Shown here one piece after another: positions 25,959 through 35,707 of a stretch of DNA of 51,018 nucleotides (position 1 is its first letter; each line of letters opens with the position of its first letter). The stretch is from an uncultured Clostridia bacterium (GTDB lineage Bacteria > Bacillota > Clostridia > TANB77 > CAG-508). Location of the stretch: positions 1 to 51,018 of the forward strand of contig CALXVD010000008.1 in NCBI GenBank assembly GCA_944391865.1, in the 5' to 3' direction. The translations under genes were made by a program, and so were the position numbers. The notes under the pieces were generated by a model, which was not told the DNA's origin, did no database searches, and saw only the letters and a list, made by a program, of their open reading frames with translations.

Positions 25959-25989
25959 AATTAGCCAATAGTTAAGGAGGAAATAAAAA

Positions 25990-26625
25990 ATGAAAAAAGC
26001 AATATTAGGTAAAAAACTTGGAATGACACAAATTTTTGATGAATCAGGAAAAGTAATTCCAGTTACAGCAATAGAAGCTGGACCTTGCACAGTAGTACAA
26101 GTTAAAACAGTTGATAGCGACGGGTATGACGCTGTTAAATTAGGCTTTGGAGATGTTAAAGAAAACAAATTAACAAAACCTAAAAAAGGTGAGTTTGCAA
26201 AAGCAAATATAACACCTAAAAAACATTTAAGAGAATTTAGATTAGAAGAAGTTACTTATAATGTAGGTGACGAAATAAAAGCTGATATATTTGCACAAGG
26301 AGAAAATGTAGATATAACAGGAACAAGTAAAGGAAAAGGATTCCAAGGCGTTATTAAACGTCATGGACAATCAAGGGGACCTATGGGACATGGTTCTATG
26401 TATCACAGAAGACCAGGTTCAATGGGATCTACATCAACACCAGGTAGAGTATTTAAAGGTAAAAAACTACCAGGACATATGGGAATGGAAACAGTTACAA
26501 TACAAAACTTAGAAGTTGTAAAAGTTGATTTAGATAAAAACTTAATCTTAGTAAAAGGTAGTGTTCCAGGAAATAAAGGAGCAATATTAAAAATTAAAGA
26601 TTCAGTAAAAACAATTAAAAAATAG
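25990..26625 (+). CDS. rplC: 50S ribosomal protein L3
   Basis: 211 residues. [20 protein letters not shown] at the N terminus and the [16 protein letters not shown] and [20 protein letters not shown] loops that reach the peptidyl transferase centre. AAGGAGG precedes the ATG. It is followed by rplD in the standard order. Confidence 0.98.
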   Translation: MKKAILGKKLGMTQIFDESGKVIPVTAIEAGPCTVVQVKTVDSDGYDAVKLGFGDVKENKLTKPKKGEFAKANITPKKHLREFRLEEVTYNVGDEIKADIFAQGENVDITGTSKGKGFQGVIKRHGQSRGPMGHGSMYHRRPGSMGSTSTPGRVFKGKKLPGHMGMETVTIQNLEVVKVDLDKNLILVKGSVPGNKGAILKIKDSVKTIKK

Positions 26626-26654
26626 GAACAAATTGAATGAGAGGAGATATAAAA

Positions 26655-27278
26655 ATGCCTAAAATAGATGTATACAATGTAGAAGGTAAAAAAGTTAGCG
26701 ATATTGAACTTGCAGATAGTGTTTTTGGTATTAAACCAAATGAAAAAATAGTACATAGTGTATTAGTTAACTATTTAGCAAATCAAAGACAAGGTACAGC
26801 TAACACAAAAACAAGAGCAGAAGTTTCTGGTGGTGGAAGAAAACCATGGAGACAAAAAGGAACAGGTAGAGCAAGACAAGGAAGTATTAGAGCACCACAA
26901 TGGTTTAAAGGTGGTATTGCTCTAGGACCAAAACCAAGAGATTATAGTTATACTTTAAATAAAAAAGAAAAAAGATTAGCTATAAGATCAGTTTTAAGTT
27001 CTAAAGTATTAGAAAATAATTTAATAGTTGTAGATAGCTTACCATTTAAAGAAATAAAAACAAAAAATATGGTATCAGCACTTTCTAACTTAAAAGTAGA
27101 AGGAAAAACTTTAATAGTCTTACCAGAAAAAAATGAAAACGTTCAAAAATCTGCAAGAAATATTGAAGGAGTAAAAACAAGCTTAGTAAATACAATAAAT
27201 GTGTATGACTTATTAAAATATAATAAATTAGTTCTTACAGTAGATGCAGTTAAGAGCTTAGAGGAGGTGTATGCATAA
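26655..27278 (+). CDS. rplD: 50S ribosomal protein L4
   Basis: 207 residues from ATG 26655 (GAGGAGA upstream). PKIDVYNVEGKKVSDIEL, then the exit-tunnel loop TKTRAEVSGGGRKPWRQKGT and RARQGSIRAPQWFKGG. In many bacteria L4 represses its own operon. It is followed by rplW with a 2-base gap. Confidence 0.98.
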   Translation: MPKIDVYNVEGKKVSDIELADSVFGIKPNEKIVHSVLVNYLANQRQGTANTKTRAEVSGGGRKPWRQKGTGRARQGSIRAPQWFKGGIALGPKPRDYSYTLNKKEKRLAIRSVLSSKVLENNLIVVDSLPFKEIKTKNMVSALSNLKVEGKTLIVLPEKNENVQKSARNIEGVKTSLVNTINVYDLLKYNKLVLTVDAVKSLEEVYA

Positions 27279-27280
27279 CT

Positions 27281-27628
27281 ATGTTAGCAGAAGATATAAT
27301 TATAAAACCAATAGTTACAGAAAAAAGTAGCAGTAACCTAGCAGAAGGAAAGTATACATTCAAAGTTGCAAAAAAAGCAACTAAAGTTCAAATTGCAAAT
27401 GCAGTAGAAAAACTATTTAATGTAAAAGTATTAAATGTAAATACAATGACTGTAAAAGGAAAAGAAAAAAGAGTTGGAGCAAATGTAGGTAAAAGACCTG
27501 ATTGGAAAAAGGCAATAGTTACAATCGATACAAATCCAACTGAAAGCTCTTATTTAACAAAGGGTGGAAAAGAAGTTAAAGTAGATAAGAAGTATAAAGA
27601 TTCAATTGATGAATTCATGGGAGCTTAG
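27281..27628 (+). CDS. rplW: 50S ribosomal protein L23
   Basis: 115 residues, slightly longer than usual through a C-terminal tail. IIIKPIVTEKSSSNLAEGKY, then VNTMTVKGKEKRVG and RPDWKKAIVTID. It forms part of the exit-tunnel docking site for trigger factor and SRP. GAGGTG lies upstream. Family B copy 2 abuts its stop. Confidence 0.97.
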   Translation: MLAEDIIIKPIVTEKSSSNLAEGKYTFKVAKKATKVQIANAVEKLFNVKVLNVNTMTVKGKEKRVGANVGKRPDWKKAIVTIDTNPTESSYLTKGGKEVKVDKKYKDSIDEFMGA

Positions 27629-27746
27629 TCAAATGAAATTCGGCATCTTGCACATTTTAATGAATTCATAAAATCCTCAACGTACTTTTGTACGCCTCCG
27701 GTTTTATTCATTAATTAAAATGCACAATATACCAAATTTGCTTTGA
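27629..27746. repeat. Long hairpin repeat, family B copy 2, abutting the rplW stop
   Basis: Outer arms gtcaaa / tttgac; inner arms cttgcacattttaatgaat / attaattaaaatgcaca; apex caacgtac ttt tgtacgcctcc. The arms differ from copy 1 but stay complementary. Confidence 0.85.
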
Positions 27747-27849
27747 CTAAAACATAAAATTATCCAGAAAAAACTGGGATAAAAAATAAATATCTGTTAT
27801 GCGGAGCAGGAAAAAAATCCGTAAATATTTAAGTAAGAGAATTTAGCAA

Positions 27850-27962
27850 AAACGAGTAGTGCTAGGAAAGCAAAAGAAAAAAACGCAGATAGTACAAAGG
27901 TACATCGAGTATTTTTTCTTGAAGCTTGACAAAGTAATACGAAGTTTTTCATAAATTCGAGA
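27850..27962 (+). promoter_or_regulatory. Leader repeat E2 upstream of rplB
   Basis: Second copy of the element before rplC, ending about 12 bases before rplB. Matching blocks: agatagtacaaaggtacat and tgacaaagtaatacgaag. Confidence 0.55.
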
Positions 27963-27974
27963 AAGGATAGAAAA

Positions 27975-28802
27975 ATGGGAATAAAAACATTTAGAGCCTA
28001 TACACCATCAAGAAGAAACATGACTGTTTCAACATTTGAAGAAATTACAAAAAAAACACCAGAAAAATCTTTACTTGCTAAAAAGAAAAAAAATGCAGGT
28101 AGAAATTCTTATGGAAGAATTACTGTAAGACATCAAGGTGGTGGTAACAGACAAAAATACAGAATAATTGATTTTAAACGTAAAAAGGATGATATGCCAG
28201 CTACAGTAGTAGGAATTGAATATGATCCAAACCGTACAAGTAATATTGCACTAATTAAATATGAAGATGGAACATTAAGTTATATATTAGCACCACAAGG
28301 ATTAAAAGATGGTGACACAGTAGTATCTGGACCAAAATCTGATATAAAAATTGGAAACTGTCTTCCAATAGAAAACATACCAGTTGGTACTATGATACAC
28401 AATATAGAACTAAATCCAGGTCAAGGTGGAAAATTAGTTAGAACTGCAGGTGGAGAAGCACAACTTATGGCTAAAGAAGGAACCTATGCACATATAAGAC
28501 TTCCTTCAGGTGAAATGAGATTAGTTTTATCAAGATGTAGAGCTACAATTGGAACAATTGGAAATGCGGATAATAGTAATATAAAACTTGGAAAAGCAGG
28601 AAGAAAAAGACATATGGGAATAAGACCAACAGTTAGAGGTTCTGTAATGAACCCAGTAGATCACCCACATGGTGGTGGTGAAGGAAGAGCACCAATAGGA
28701 CACGCAGGACCACTTACTCCTTGGGGTAAACCAGCATTAGGATATAAGACAAGAAAGAAAAATAAAAAATCAGATAAATTCATAGTAAAACGTAGAAAGT
28801 AA
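27975..28802 (+). CDS. rplB: 50S ribosomal protein L2
   Basis: 275 residues. [18 protein letters not shown], then [20 protein letters not shown], and the C-terminal functional loop [18 protein letters not shown] with the conserved His. It is needed for subunit association and peptidyl transfer. GAAAGGAT lies upstream. Confidence 0.98.
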   Translation: MGIKTFRAYTPSRRNMTVSTFEEITKKTPEKSLLAKKKKNAGRNSYGRITVRHQGGGNRQKYRIIDFKRKKDDMPATVVGIEYDPNRTSNIALIKYEDGTLSYILAPQGLKDGDTVVSGPKSDIKIGNCLPIENIPVGTMIHNIELNPGQGGKLVRTAGGEAQLMAKEGTYAHIRLPSGEMRLVLSRCRATIGTIGNADNSNIKLGKAGRKRHMGIRPTVRGSVMNPVDHPHGGGEGRAPIGHAGPLTPWGKPALGYKTRKKNKKSDKFIVKRRK

Positions 28803-28820
28803 AAAAAGGAGGAAATATAA

Positions 28821-29102
28821 ATGTCAGAAGCTAGAAAAGATAAAAAACCTTTTGTACAAGAAAAATTGCTTAAAAGAATAGAAAAAATGAATGAGACTGG
28901 AGAAAAAAGCGTTTTAAAAACTTGGTCAAGAGCATCTACTATTTATCCACAAATGGTTGGACATACAATAGCAGTTCATGACGGAAGAAAACATGTTCCA
29001 ATCTACATTTCAGAAGAAATGATAGGACATAAATTAGGAGAATTTGCACCAACAAGAACATTTAAAGGACATTCAGGAGATAAAAAGACAAACGTTAAAT
29101 AA
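28821..29102 (+). CDS. rpsS: 30S ribosomal protein S19
   Basis: 93 residues. [40 protein letters not shown] and [16 protein letters not shown] are diagnostic. AAAGGAGG precedes the ATG. It lies between rplB and rplV as usual. Confidence 0.98.
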   Translation: MSEARKDKKPFVQEKLLKRIEKMNETGEKSVLKTWSRASTIYPQMVGHTIAVHDGRKHVPIYISEEMIGHKLGEFAPTRTFKGHSGDKKTNVK

Positions 29103-29116
29103 AGGAGGAAAAAATA

Positions 29117-29485
29117 ATGCCAGAACAAGAAACAGTTCAAAATGCAACAAAAGAAGCAAGAGCAATATTAAGATATGCTAGGATTTCAAGCAGAAAAGTT
29201 AAGATAGTTGCAGACTTAATTAGAGGGAAAAAAGTGGAAGAAGCTTTAGCAATAGTAAAATTCACACCAAAAGCATCTTCAGAAATTATAGAAAAATTGT
29301 TAAAGTCAGCAATAGCAAATGCTGAAAATAATCATGGTATGAATAGAGGAAATCTAATTGTTAGCGAAATTTATGCAAACCAAGGACCAACTTTAAAAAG
29401 AATTAGACCAGCAGCAAAAGGTTCTGCAGTAAGAATTAGAAAAAGAACAAGCCATATAACAATTGTGTTAAAGGAGGAAAATTAG
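29117..29485 (+). CDS. rplV: 50S ribosomal protein L22
   Basis: 122 residues. A short acidic N-terminal extension ([12 protein letters not shown]) precedes [20 protein letters not shown]. The exit-tunnel beta-hairpin carries [28 protein letters not shown] upstream; it almost touches rpsC. Confidence 0.98.
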   Translation: MPEQETVQNATKEARAILRYARISSRKVKIVADLIRGKKVEEALAIVKFTPKASSEIIEKLLKSAIANAENNHGMNRGNLIVSEIYANQGPTLKRIRPAAKGSAVRIRKRTSHITIVLKEEN

Positions 29486-29486
29486 C

Positions 29487-30149
29487 ATGGGACAAAAAAT
29501 GCATCCACATGGATTAAGAGTAGGTGTAATAAAAGATTGGAATTCAAAATGGTATGCAGATTCAAAGCATTTTAGTGATTATTTAGTTGAAGATCATAAA
29601 ATTCGTGAATATGTAAAAAAGAAACTATTTGTAAGCGGAATTTCTAAAATTGAAATAGAAAGAACACCTAAATTTGTAAAAGTAAATGTTTATACTGCAA
29701 AACCAGGACTTGTAATAGGAAAAGGCGGAAATTATGCAGAAACATTAAAAAATGAATTAATTAAAATGATAAATAAAGATGTTAACTTAAATATAGTTGA
29801 AGTAAAAAATATAGATACAGATGCACAATTAGTTGCAGAAAACATCTGTAATCAACTAGAGAGAAGAATATCTTTTAGAAGAGCAATGAAACAATGTATG
29901 CAAAAAGCTATGAAAGCAGGAGCATTAGGAATAAAAACATCAGTTTCAGGAAGATTAGGTGGAGCTGATATGGCAAGAACAGAATTTTATAAAGAAGGTA
30001 CAATTCCACTTCAAACTTTAAGAGCAGATATTGATTATGGATTCTATGAAGCTGATACAACTTATGGAAAGATAGGTGTAAAGGTTTGGATTTATAAAGG
30101 AGAGGTTCTTCCATCTAAAAAAGAAAATAGCAAAGGAGGGGAAGAATAA
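29487..30149 (+). CDS. rpsC: 30S ribosomal protein S3
   Basis: 220 residues. [22 protein letters not shown] domain [15 protein letters not shown]-terminal domain [20 protein letters not shown]. Part of the mRNA entry site. The AAAGGAGG lies inside the rplV end, and the last base overlaps the rplP start. Confidence 0.98.
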   Translation: MGQKMHPHGLRVGVIKDWNSKWYADSKHFSDYLVEDHKIREYVKKKLFVSGISKIEIERTPKFVKVNVYTAKPGLVIGKGGNYAETLKNELIKMINKDVNLNIVEVKNIDTDAQLVAENICNQLERRISFRRAMKQCMQKAMKAGALGIKTSVSGRLGGADMARTEFYKEGTIPLQTLRADIDYGFYEADTTYGKIGVKVWIYKGEVLPSKKENSKGGEE

Positions 30150-30592
30150 TGCCAGTAATGCCAAAAAGAACAAAATATAGAAAAATGCAAAAAGGTAGAA
30201 ATAGAGGAAAAGCAACAAGAGGTAATGTTGTAAACGAAGGAGAATACGGATTACAAGCATTAGATGCAGGATTAATTACTGCAAACCAAATAGAAGCAGC
30301 CAGAATTGCTATGACACGTTATATAAAAAGAGGTGGTAAAGTTTGGATAAAGATATTTCCAAACAAACCAATAAGTAAAAAACCAGCAGAAACTCGTATG
30401 GGTAAAGGAAAAGGAGCTACAGAATATTGGGTTGCTGTTGTAAAACCAGGTAGAGTATTATTTGAGATAGCAGGTGTAACTGAAGAAGTTGCAAGGGAAG
30501 CACTAAGACTTGCATCACATAAATTACCTGTAAAAACAAAATTCTTGGCAAGAGAAGTAGAACAAGGTGGTGATAATGATGAAGATAAATAA
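30149..30592 (+). CDS. rplP: 50S ribosomal protein L16
   Basis: 147 residues. [20 protein letters not shown], the [20 protein letters not shown] loop and [18 protein letters not shown] sits before ATG 30149; a second ATG 9 bases on matches other L16 starts equally well. L16 incorporation is the step aided by RbgA. Confidence 0.97.
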   Translation: MPVMPKRTKYRKMQKGRNRGKATRGNVVNEGEYGLQALDAGLITANQIEAARIAMTRYIKRGGKVWIKIFPNKPISKKPAETRMGKGKGATEYWVAVVKPGRVLFEIAGVTEEVAREALRLASHKLPVKTKFLAREVEQGGDNDEDK

Positions 30593-30779
30593 AATAAGAG
30601 AAATGTCTTCACCAGATTTAAAGAAAGAGTTAAGCGAACTAAAATCAGAATTATTTAAATTAAGATTTAGCTTAGCAACACATGGTTTAGATAACCCAAT
30701 GAAAATAAAAGAAGTAAAAAAAGATATAGCAAGAATAAATACAATATTAAGACAAAGAGAACTAGAAGGAACAAAATAG
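30576..30779 (+). CDS. rpmC: 50S ribosomal protein L29
   Basis: About 67 residues. [20 protein letters not shown], then [20 protein letters not shown] and a C-terminal helix. It overlaps the rplP end, with AAGGTGG as ribosome binding site; ATG 30576 and ATG 30579 are both possible. Confidence 0.95.
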   Translation: MMKINKIREMSSPDLKKELSELKSELFKLRFSLATHGLDNPMKIKEVKKDIARINTILRQRELEGTK

Positions 30780-30903
30780 AATTTGGATTTTGGAAATTAT
30801 TAACTGGTTTACAAAATTCCAAACACAAAATTCAAAACTATTTTTAGATATTAATAGTATATTAGAAATACTAAAAAGAACTGAATAAGGAGGAAATAAA
30901 ATA

Positions 30904-31167
30904 ATGGAAGAAAGAAATCTTCGTAAAGTTATGATTGGTACTGTAACATCAAATAAGATGGATAAAACAATAGTTGTATCTGTTGAAACAAGTGTAAAAC
31001 ATCCAATATATGGAAAGATTGTAAAAAGAACATATAAATTAAAAGCTCATGATGAAGAAAATAAGTGCCAAGTCGGTGACAAAGTTAAAGTAATGGAAAC
31101 TAGACCATTATCAAAAGATAAAAGATGGAGACTAGTAGAAATTGTAGAAAAAGCAGTTATAAAATAA
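30904..31167 (+). CDS. rpsQ: 30S ribosomal protein S17
   Basis: 87 residues. [63 protein letters not shown] upstream. It is separated from rpmC by a 120-base imperfect palindrome (30,779-30,850) instead of the usual tight spacing. Confidence 0.97.
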   Translation: MEERNLRKVMIGTVTSNKMDKTIVVSVETSVKHPIYGKIVKRTYKLKAHDEENKCQVGDKVKVMETRPLSKDKRWRLVEIVEKAVIK

Positions 31168-31189
31168 ATTAAGAAGGAGGAAAACCATA

Positions 31190-31558
31190 ATGATACAACA
31201 ACAAACAAGATTAAAAGTAGCAGATAATACTGGTGCAAAAGAATTAATGTGTATCAGATGTTTAGGTGGTTCACATAGAAAATTTGCAGGAGTTGGAGAT
31301 GTAATAATTGCTTCTGTAAAAAGTGCTATACCAAATGGAGTAGTAAAAAAAGGTGATGTTGTTAAGGCAGTTATAGTAAGAACAAAAAAACCAATAAGAA
31401 GACCAGACGGTTCATATTTAAGATTTGATGAAAACGCAGCTGTAATTATCCGTGATGACAAAAACCCAAAAGGTACTCGTATATTTGGACCAATAGCAAG
31501 GGAGTTAAGAGATAAGGATTATATGAAGATTCTTTCATTAGCCCCAGAAGTACTTTAG
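31190..31558 (+). CDS. rplN: 50S ribosomal protein L14
   Basis: 122 residues. [20 protein letters not shown], then [20 protein letters not shown] and [21 protein letters not shown] upstream. Family B copy 3 lies 3 bases after the stop. Confidence 0.98.
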   Translation: MIQQQTRLKVADNTGAKELMCIRCLGGSHRKFAGVGDVIIASVKSAIPNGVVKKGDVVKAVIVRTKKPIRRPDGSYLRFDENAAVIIRDDKNPKGTRIFGPIARELRDKDYMKILSLAPEVL

Positions 31559-31561
31559 GGG

Positions 31562-31683
31562 AAACAAATGAAAATCAGTATCCTGCACATTTTCATCAAT
31601 TACAAAAATGCTCAACGTACCAACGTACGCCTCCGCTTTTTGTAACTTCTGAAAATGCACATTATACTAATTTTGATTTGTTT
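31562..31683. repeat. Long hairpin repeat, family B copy 3, after rplN
   Basis: Outer arms aaacaaat / atttgttt; inner arms tgcacattttcatcaa / tctgaaaatgcaca; apex caacgtac caacgtacgcctcc. Confidence 0.85.
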
Positions 31684-31786
31684 AATCAATAATAAACTAT
31701 TAATTGAATGTAAAAACCTACATAATAAATGTAGAAATCGGCGTCCTTAGGCGACTCGAGACTATTAGATAAAGAGGTGAAAAGTA

Positions 31787-32095
31787 ATGAGAATAAAAAA
31801 AGGTGATACAGTACAAGTTTTATCTGGAAATGATAAAGGAAAAACTGGAGAAGTATTAGAAGTAATGCCAAAATTACAAAAAGTAATAGTAAAAGGTGTA
31901 AATGTTAGAAAAAAACACGTTAAACCAAGAAAACAAGGAGAAGAAGGCGGAATTATTTCAGTTGAATGTGCTATAAATAGTTCTAAGGTTAATGTTGTTT
32001 GTCCAAAATGCAACAAAGCTACAAGAGTAGGAGTTGTAAAAGAAGGCAAAGAAAAAATACGTGTTTGTAAAAAATGTGGTAATAAATTAAAATAA
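31787..32095 (+). CDS. rplX: 50S ribosomal protein L24
   Basis: 102 residues. KOW motif KKGDTVQVLSGNDKGKTGEV, then GVNVRKKHVKPRKQGEEGGI. The C-terminal half has a CxxC...CxxC set (CPKCNKATRV, CKKCGNK), a zinc-binding form. AGAGGTG upstream; followed by rplE. Confidence 0.97.
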   Translation: MRIKKGDTVQVLSGNDKGKTGEVLEVMPKLQKVIVKGVNVRKKHVKPRKQGEEGGIISVECAINSSKVNVVCPKCNKATRVGVVKEGKEKIRVCKKCGNKLK

Positions 32096-32116
32096 AAAGG
32101 AAGGAGATAAATATCC

Positions 32117-32656
32117 ATGGAAAAATTAAGAGAACAATATGAAAAAGAAGTAATCCCTGCATTAATGAAAAAGTTCGAATATAAATCAGTTATGCAAGTT
32201 CCTAAACTAGAAAAAATAGTTATTAATATTGGATTAGGTGATATAAAAGACAATCCAAAGAGTTTAGATAATGCAATATCAGAATTAACACAAATAACAG
32301 GACAAAAACCAATTATAACAAAAGCAAGAAAATCAATTGCTGCTTTTAAATTAAGAGAAGGTGTAAATGTTGGATGTAAAGTTACATTAAGAGCAGGAAA
32401 AATGTATGATTTTGCATATAAACTATTTAATCTTGCATTGCCAAGAGTTAGAGATTTTAGAGGACTTTCAAAAAATTCATTTGATGGAAAAGGAAACTAT
32501 TCTCTAGGAATAAAAGAACAATTAATATTCCCTGAAATTGAATACGATAAAATTGATAAACTAAGAGGTATGGACATTATATTCGTAACAACTGCAAAAT
32601 CTGACGAAGAAGCAAGAGAACTATTAACATTGTTGGGTATGCCTTTTAGAACGTAA
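32117..32656 (+). CDS. rplE: 50S ribosomal protein L5
   Basis: 179 residues. [58 protein letters not shown] and the C-terminal [17 protein letters not shown]. It binds 5S rRNA. Family B copy 4 begins at the stop codon. Confidence 0.98.
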   Translation: MEKLREQYEKEVIPALMKKFEYKSVMQVPKLEKIVINIGLGDIKDNPKSLDNAISELTQITGQKPIITKARKSIAAFKLREGVNVGCKVTLRAGKMYDFAYKLFNLALPRVRDFRGLSKNSFDGKGNYSLGIKEQLIFPEIEYDKIDKLRGMDIIFVTTAKSDEEARELLTLLGMPFRT

Positions 32657-32774
32657 CAAATGAAAAGCGGCATCTTGCGTTGTCAAGCTACATAAAAATT
32701 TTTTCAACATACATATGTATAGTTTCAAAAATTTTTATTTGTTTTCCTAGCAATATACCACTTTTGATTTGTTC
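32655..32774. repeat. Long hairpin repeat, family B copy 4, abutting the rplE stop
   Basis: Outer arms aacaaatgaaaagcgg / cacttttgatttgttc; apex caacatac atat gtatagttt. Closely similar to copy 5. Confidence 0.85.
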
Positions 32775-32821
32775 AAACATAAATAATTGTTATCCAAATA
32801 AAAAGGAGGAAAAAAGAAATT

Positions 32822-33007
32822 ATGGCTAAAAAAGCAATGATTGTTAAACAACAAAAACCACAAAAATATAAAACAAGAGAATATAACAGATGTAAATTAT
32901 GTGGAAGACCACATGGTTATATAAGAAAATATGGAATTTGCCGTATATGCTTTAGAGAATTAGCACATAAAGGTGAAATACCTGGTGTAAAAAAAGCAAG
33001 CTGGTAA
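32822..33007 (+). CDS. rpsZ: 30S ribosomal protein S14, zinc type
   Basis: 61 residues, the short zinc-ribbon S14. The [10 protein letters not shown] and CRICFREL motifs give the C+ type; the end is GVKKASW. AAAGGAGG upstream. It keeps its place between rplE and rpsH. Confidence 0.98.
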   Translation: MAKKAMIVKQQKPQKYKTREYNRCKLCGRPHGYIRKYGICRICFRELAHKGEIPGVKKASW

Positions 33008-33010
33008 AAT

Positions 33011-33146
33011 AGAGGTGAGAGGTGAGATGTTAGAGGTGAGAAACCTAATTCTAGCATTGAACCTAAAAATAATAAAAGAAGTTAGGTGTTAAAATCTGAG
33101 AATTTTTTAAGTTTTCACATTTCTCATTTCTCACATCTCACTTCGA
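33011..33146. repeat. Palindromic repeat, family A copy 5
   Basis: agaggtgagaggtgagatgt... tctcatttctcacatctcac, a longer and more diverged copy between rpsZ and rpsH. Confidence 0.75.
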
Positions 33147-33172
33147 AAGAAAGAAAAGGAGGAAAAATAAAT

Positions 33173-33571
33173 ATGAATACTACTGATCCAATAGCAGATA
33201 TGTTAACAAGAATAAGAAATGCAAATAGTGCAAAATTTAAAACAGTAGATATCCCTGCTTCAAAAATGAAAAGAGCAATAGCAGAGATTCTATTTAATGA
33301 AGGATATATCAAAGCATATGAAGAAATAGAAAATGAAAACCAAGGCATTATTAGAGTAAGTCTAAAGTATACAGAAAAAGGGAAAAAGGTTATTTCAGGC
33401 TTAAAAAGAATAAGCAAACCTGGTTTAAGAATATATGCATCTAAAGACGAACTTCCAAAAGTATTGAATGGATTAGGAATAGCTTTAATTTCAACATCTA
33501 AAGGAATTATGACTGACAAACAAGCAAGAGCAAATGGTGTTGGTGGAGAAGTATTAGCATATATTTGGTAA
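33173..33571 (+). CDS. rpsH: 30S ribosomal protein S8
   Basis: 132 residues from ATG 33173 (AAAGGAGG upstream; an earlier in-frame ATG would translate the repeat). [60 protein letters not shown]. The length is normal. Confidence 0.98.
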   Translation: MNTTDPIADMLTRIRNANSAKFKTVDIPASKMKRAIAEILFNEGYIKAYEEIENENQGIIRVSLKYTEKGKKVISGLKRISKPGLRIYASKDELPKVLNGLGIALISTSKGIMTDKQARANGVGGEVLAYIW

Positions 33572-33598
33572 TAAAATAAAGAAGGCAGGAAGCATAAA

Positions 33599-33681
33599 AA
33601 CTGACATCACTAATTCATAAGTATGGGGATGTATCTACTCCCCAGAGAAAGTGACGTAAAGGTAAGATGCGTCCCCTTACA
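33599..33681. repeat. Repeat, family D copy 1
   Basis: actgacatcactaatt... tggggatgta... gtgacg... gatgcgtcccctta. A homologous copy lies at 40,176-40,259. Both sit between a ribosomal gene and the next one's ribosome binding site and can fold around gggga / tcccc. Confidence 0.7.
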
Positions 33682-33702
33682 AATAAGAAAGGAGAAAGAA
33701 AA

Positions 33703-34239
33703 ATGTCAAGAATAGGAAATAAACCAATTACAGTACCAGAAGGCATAGATGTTAAAATAGATGGACAAAAAGTTACTGTAAAAGGACCTAAGGGAACATT
33801 AGAAAGAGTAGTAGATAACAACATAAGTGTAAAATTAGATAATGGCATAATAACAGTTACAAGATCAAATGATGAAAAAGAAAATAGAAGTTTACACGGA
33901 TTAACAAGAACATTAATAAATAATATGATACAAGGTGTTTCTAAAGAATTTGAAAAACAATTAGAAATAAATGGTGTTGGATATAGAGCAGCAAAACAAG
34001 GGAAAACATTAGTTTTAACACTTGGTTATTCACATCCAGTTAAAATGGATGAACCAGATGGAATAACTTATGAAGTGCCAAATCCAAACTCAATAATAGT
34101 AAAAGGAATAGATAAAGAATTAGTTGGTCAAATGGCAGCAGAAATAAGAGAAAAAAGACCACCTGAAGTATATAGAGGAAAAGGTATTAAATATGTTGAT
34201 GAACATATTAGACGTAAAGAAGGAAAAACTGGTAAATAA
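33703..34239 (+). CDS. rplF: 50S ribosomal protein L6
   Basis: 178 residues from ATG 33703 with [27 protein letters not shown], then [20 protein letters not shown] and RKEGKTGK at the end ([17 protein letters not shown]). Normal length. Confidence 0.98.
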   Translation: MSRIGNKPITVPEGIDVKIDGQKVTVKGPKGTLERVVDNNISVKLDNGIITVTRSNDEKENRSLHGLTRTLINNMIQGVSKEFEKQLEINGVGYRAAKQGKTLVLTLGYSHPVKMDEPDGITYEVPNPNSIIVKGIDKELVGQMAAEIREKRPPEVYRGKGIKYVDEHIRRKEGKTGK

Positions 34240-34262
34240 TAGGTAGAAAGGAGAATTCTTAA

Positions 34263-34622
34263 ATGATTACTAAAACAAATAGAAAATTTGAGAGAGAAAG
34301 AAGACATAAAAGAGTACGTACAAAAATTAGTGGAACAACAGAATGCCCAAGATTATGTATATATAGAAGTAATAGTAACATATATGCTCAAGTAATAGAT
34401 GATACAAAAGGAGTTACTCTTGTGTCAGCATCAACATTAGATAAAAATGTAAAAACAAAAAAATCTAACAAAGAAGCTGCAAAAGAAGTAGGAACATTAG
34501 TTGCAAAAAGAGCATTAGAAAAGAATATAAAAACTGTTGTATACGATAGAGGCGGATATGTATACCATGGAATAGTTAAAGAACTTGCCGAAGCAGCAAG
34601 GGAAGCAGGACTAGAATTTTAA
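34263..34622 (+). CDS. rplR: 50S ribosomal protein L18
   Basis: 119 residues. [60 protein letters not shown]. 5S rRNA-binding. AAAGGAG upstream. A ggacTg..cagtcc-type hairpin lies after it (34,626-34,676). Confidence 0.98.
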   Translation: MITKTNRKFERERRHKRVRTKISGTTECPRLCIYRSNSNIYAQVIDDTKGVTLVSASTLDKNVKTKKSNKEAAKEVGTLVAKRALEKNIKTVVYDRGGYVYHGIVKELAEAAREAGLEF

Positions 34623-34625
34623 TAA

Positions 34626-34676
34626 ATGGACTGCCCTGGATTTTCAGTGCAACAAAAATTCTAGGGACTGTCCACC
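34626..34676. repeat. Hairpin between rplR and rpsE
   Basis: tggactgccctgga... tctagggactgtcca forms an imperfect stem, of the gggacagt class seen also at 8,428 and 46,959. Confidence 0.6.
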
Positions 34677-34755
34677 TAAATAAAAATATTTAATAGTGAA
34701 GAAACAATATAAAATTTACTTCACAGATTTTGAAGGAGGGAACAATACAATAAAT

Positions 34756-35244
34756 ATGGAAAACGAAGTAATGGAATTAAAAGAAAAAGTAGTAGCCATT
34801 AATAGAGTTGCAAAAGTTGTTAAAGGTGGTAGAAATTTCAGATTTAGTGCAGTTGTTGTTGTTGGAGACGAAAATGGTCATGTAGGTATTGGAAATGGAA
34901 AAGCAGCAGAAGTTCCAGATGCAATAAAAAAAGCAATAGAAGATGCTAAAAAGAATTTAATAGAAGTACCTATCGCTGGAACAACTATACCACATGAATT
35001 TATAGGAACTTTTGGAGCAGCAAGTGTTTTATTAAAACCAGCAGAAGTAGGTTCTGGATTAATAGCAGGAGGAAGTGTAAGACCAATTCTTGAACTTGCT
35101 GGATATAGAGATATAAGAACAAAAGTAATTGGCACAAACAATCCAAGAAATGTAGGATATGCTACAATTAATGCTCTTGAAAATATGTCAACAGCAGAAG
35201 AAATTGCTAAAAAAAGAGGAAAAAAAGTAAACGAAGTAGTGTAG
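34756..35244 (+). CDS. rpsE: 30S ribosomal protein S5
   Basis: 162 residues. [39 protein letters not shown], then [20 protein letters not shown] and [18 protein letters not shown] 34756 is the first good start, but the GGAGGG lies 15 bases away, longer than usual. The next gene is rplO; rpmD, normally between them, is missing. Confidence 0.97.
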   Translation: MENEVMELKEKVVAINRVAKVVKGGRNFRFSAVVVVGDENGHVGIGNGKAAEVPDAIKKAIEDAKKNLIEVPIAGTTIPHEFIGTFGAASVLLKPAEVGSGLIAGGSVRPILELAGYRDIRTKVIGTNNPRNVGYATINALENMSTAEEIAKKRGKKVNEVV

Positions 35245-35270
35245 AAAAATTTTAAAGGAGGGAAAAACAA

Positions 35271-35706
35271 ATGGAATTAGGAAATATAAAAGCCGGACAA
35301 GAAAAAGTAGCAAGAAGAAGAGTTGGACGCGGAATCGGTTCAGGCTTAGGTAAAACATCAGGCAGAGGACATAAAGGACAAAAAGCAAGATCTGGTGGAG
35401 GAGTAAGACGTGGATTCGAAGGTGGCCAAACTCCATTATATAGAAGACTACCAAAAAGAGGATTCAAAAACATTCACGCATTAAAGTATACAGAAGTAAC
35501 TTTAACAATGCTAAATAAAAGCAAATCAGAAACAGTTACTGCTGAAAGTTTAATCGCAGACGGAATAATAAGTAAAGCTAATGATGGTATTGTCGTTCTA
35601 GCAACTGGTAATTTAGATAAAAAATTAACAGTAAAGCGGAGCAAGATTTACAAAAGCTGCTAAAGAAAAAATAGAAGCGGCTGGTGGAAAAGCAGAGGTG
35701 ATCTAG
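35271..35706 (+). CDS. rplO: 50S ribosomal protein L15 (needs +1 frameshift at CGG 35637)
   Basis: AAAGGAGGG and ATG 35271. N-terminal [20 protein letters not shown]-like segment, [35 protein letters not shown]. At codon 123 the frame ..KKLTVK meets CGG (35637) and would stop at 35663. Skipping the C gives GGA GCA AGA TTT, restoring [19 protein letters not shown] and the C-terminal KAEVI, ending at TAG 35704-35706. The result is 144 residues, the normal length, and the stop now lies next to the secY start with the shared GAGGTG. This is the only ribosomal protein gene in the window with such a site. Confidence 0.95.
35637..35640 (+). other. CGGA +1 recoding site 5 (rplO)
   Basis: Zero-frame GTA AAG CGG AGC becomes AAG (C) GGA GCA (Gly123), restoring the conserved L15 tail. 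Confidence 0.9.
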
Positions 35707-35707
35707 T

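Noticed and set aside
35637-35640. A two-base deletion instead of a C insertion in rplO
   Set aside because: Both would restore frame, but removing just C35637 gives KGARFTK directly and matches the other eight sites.
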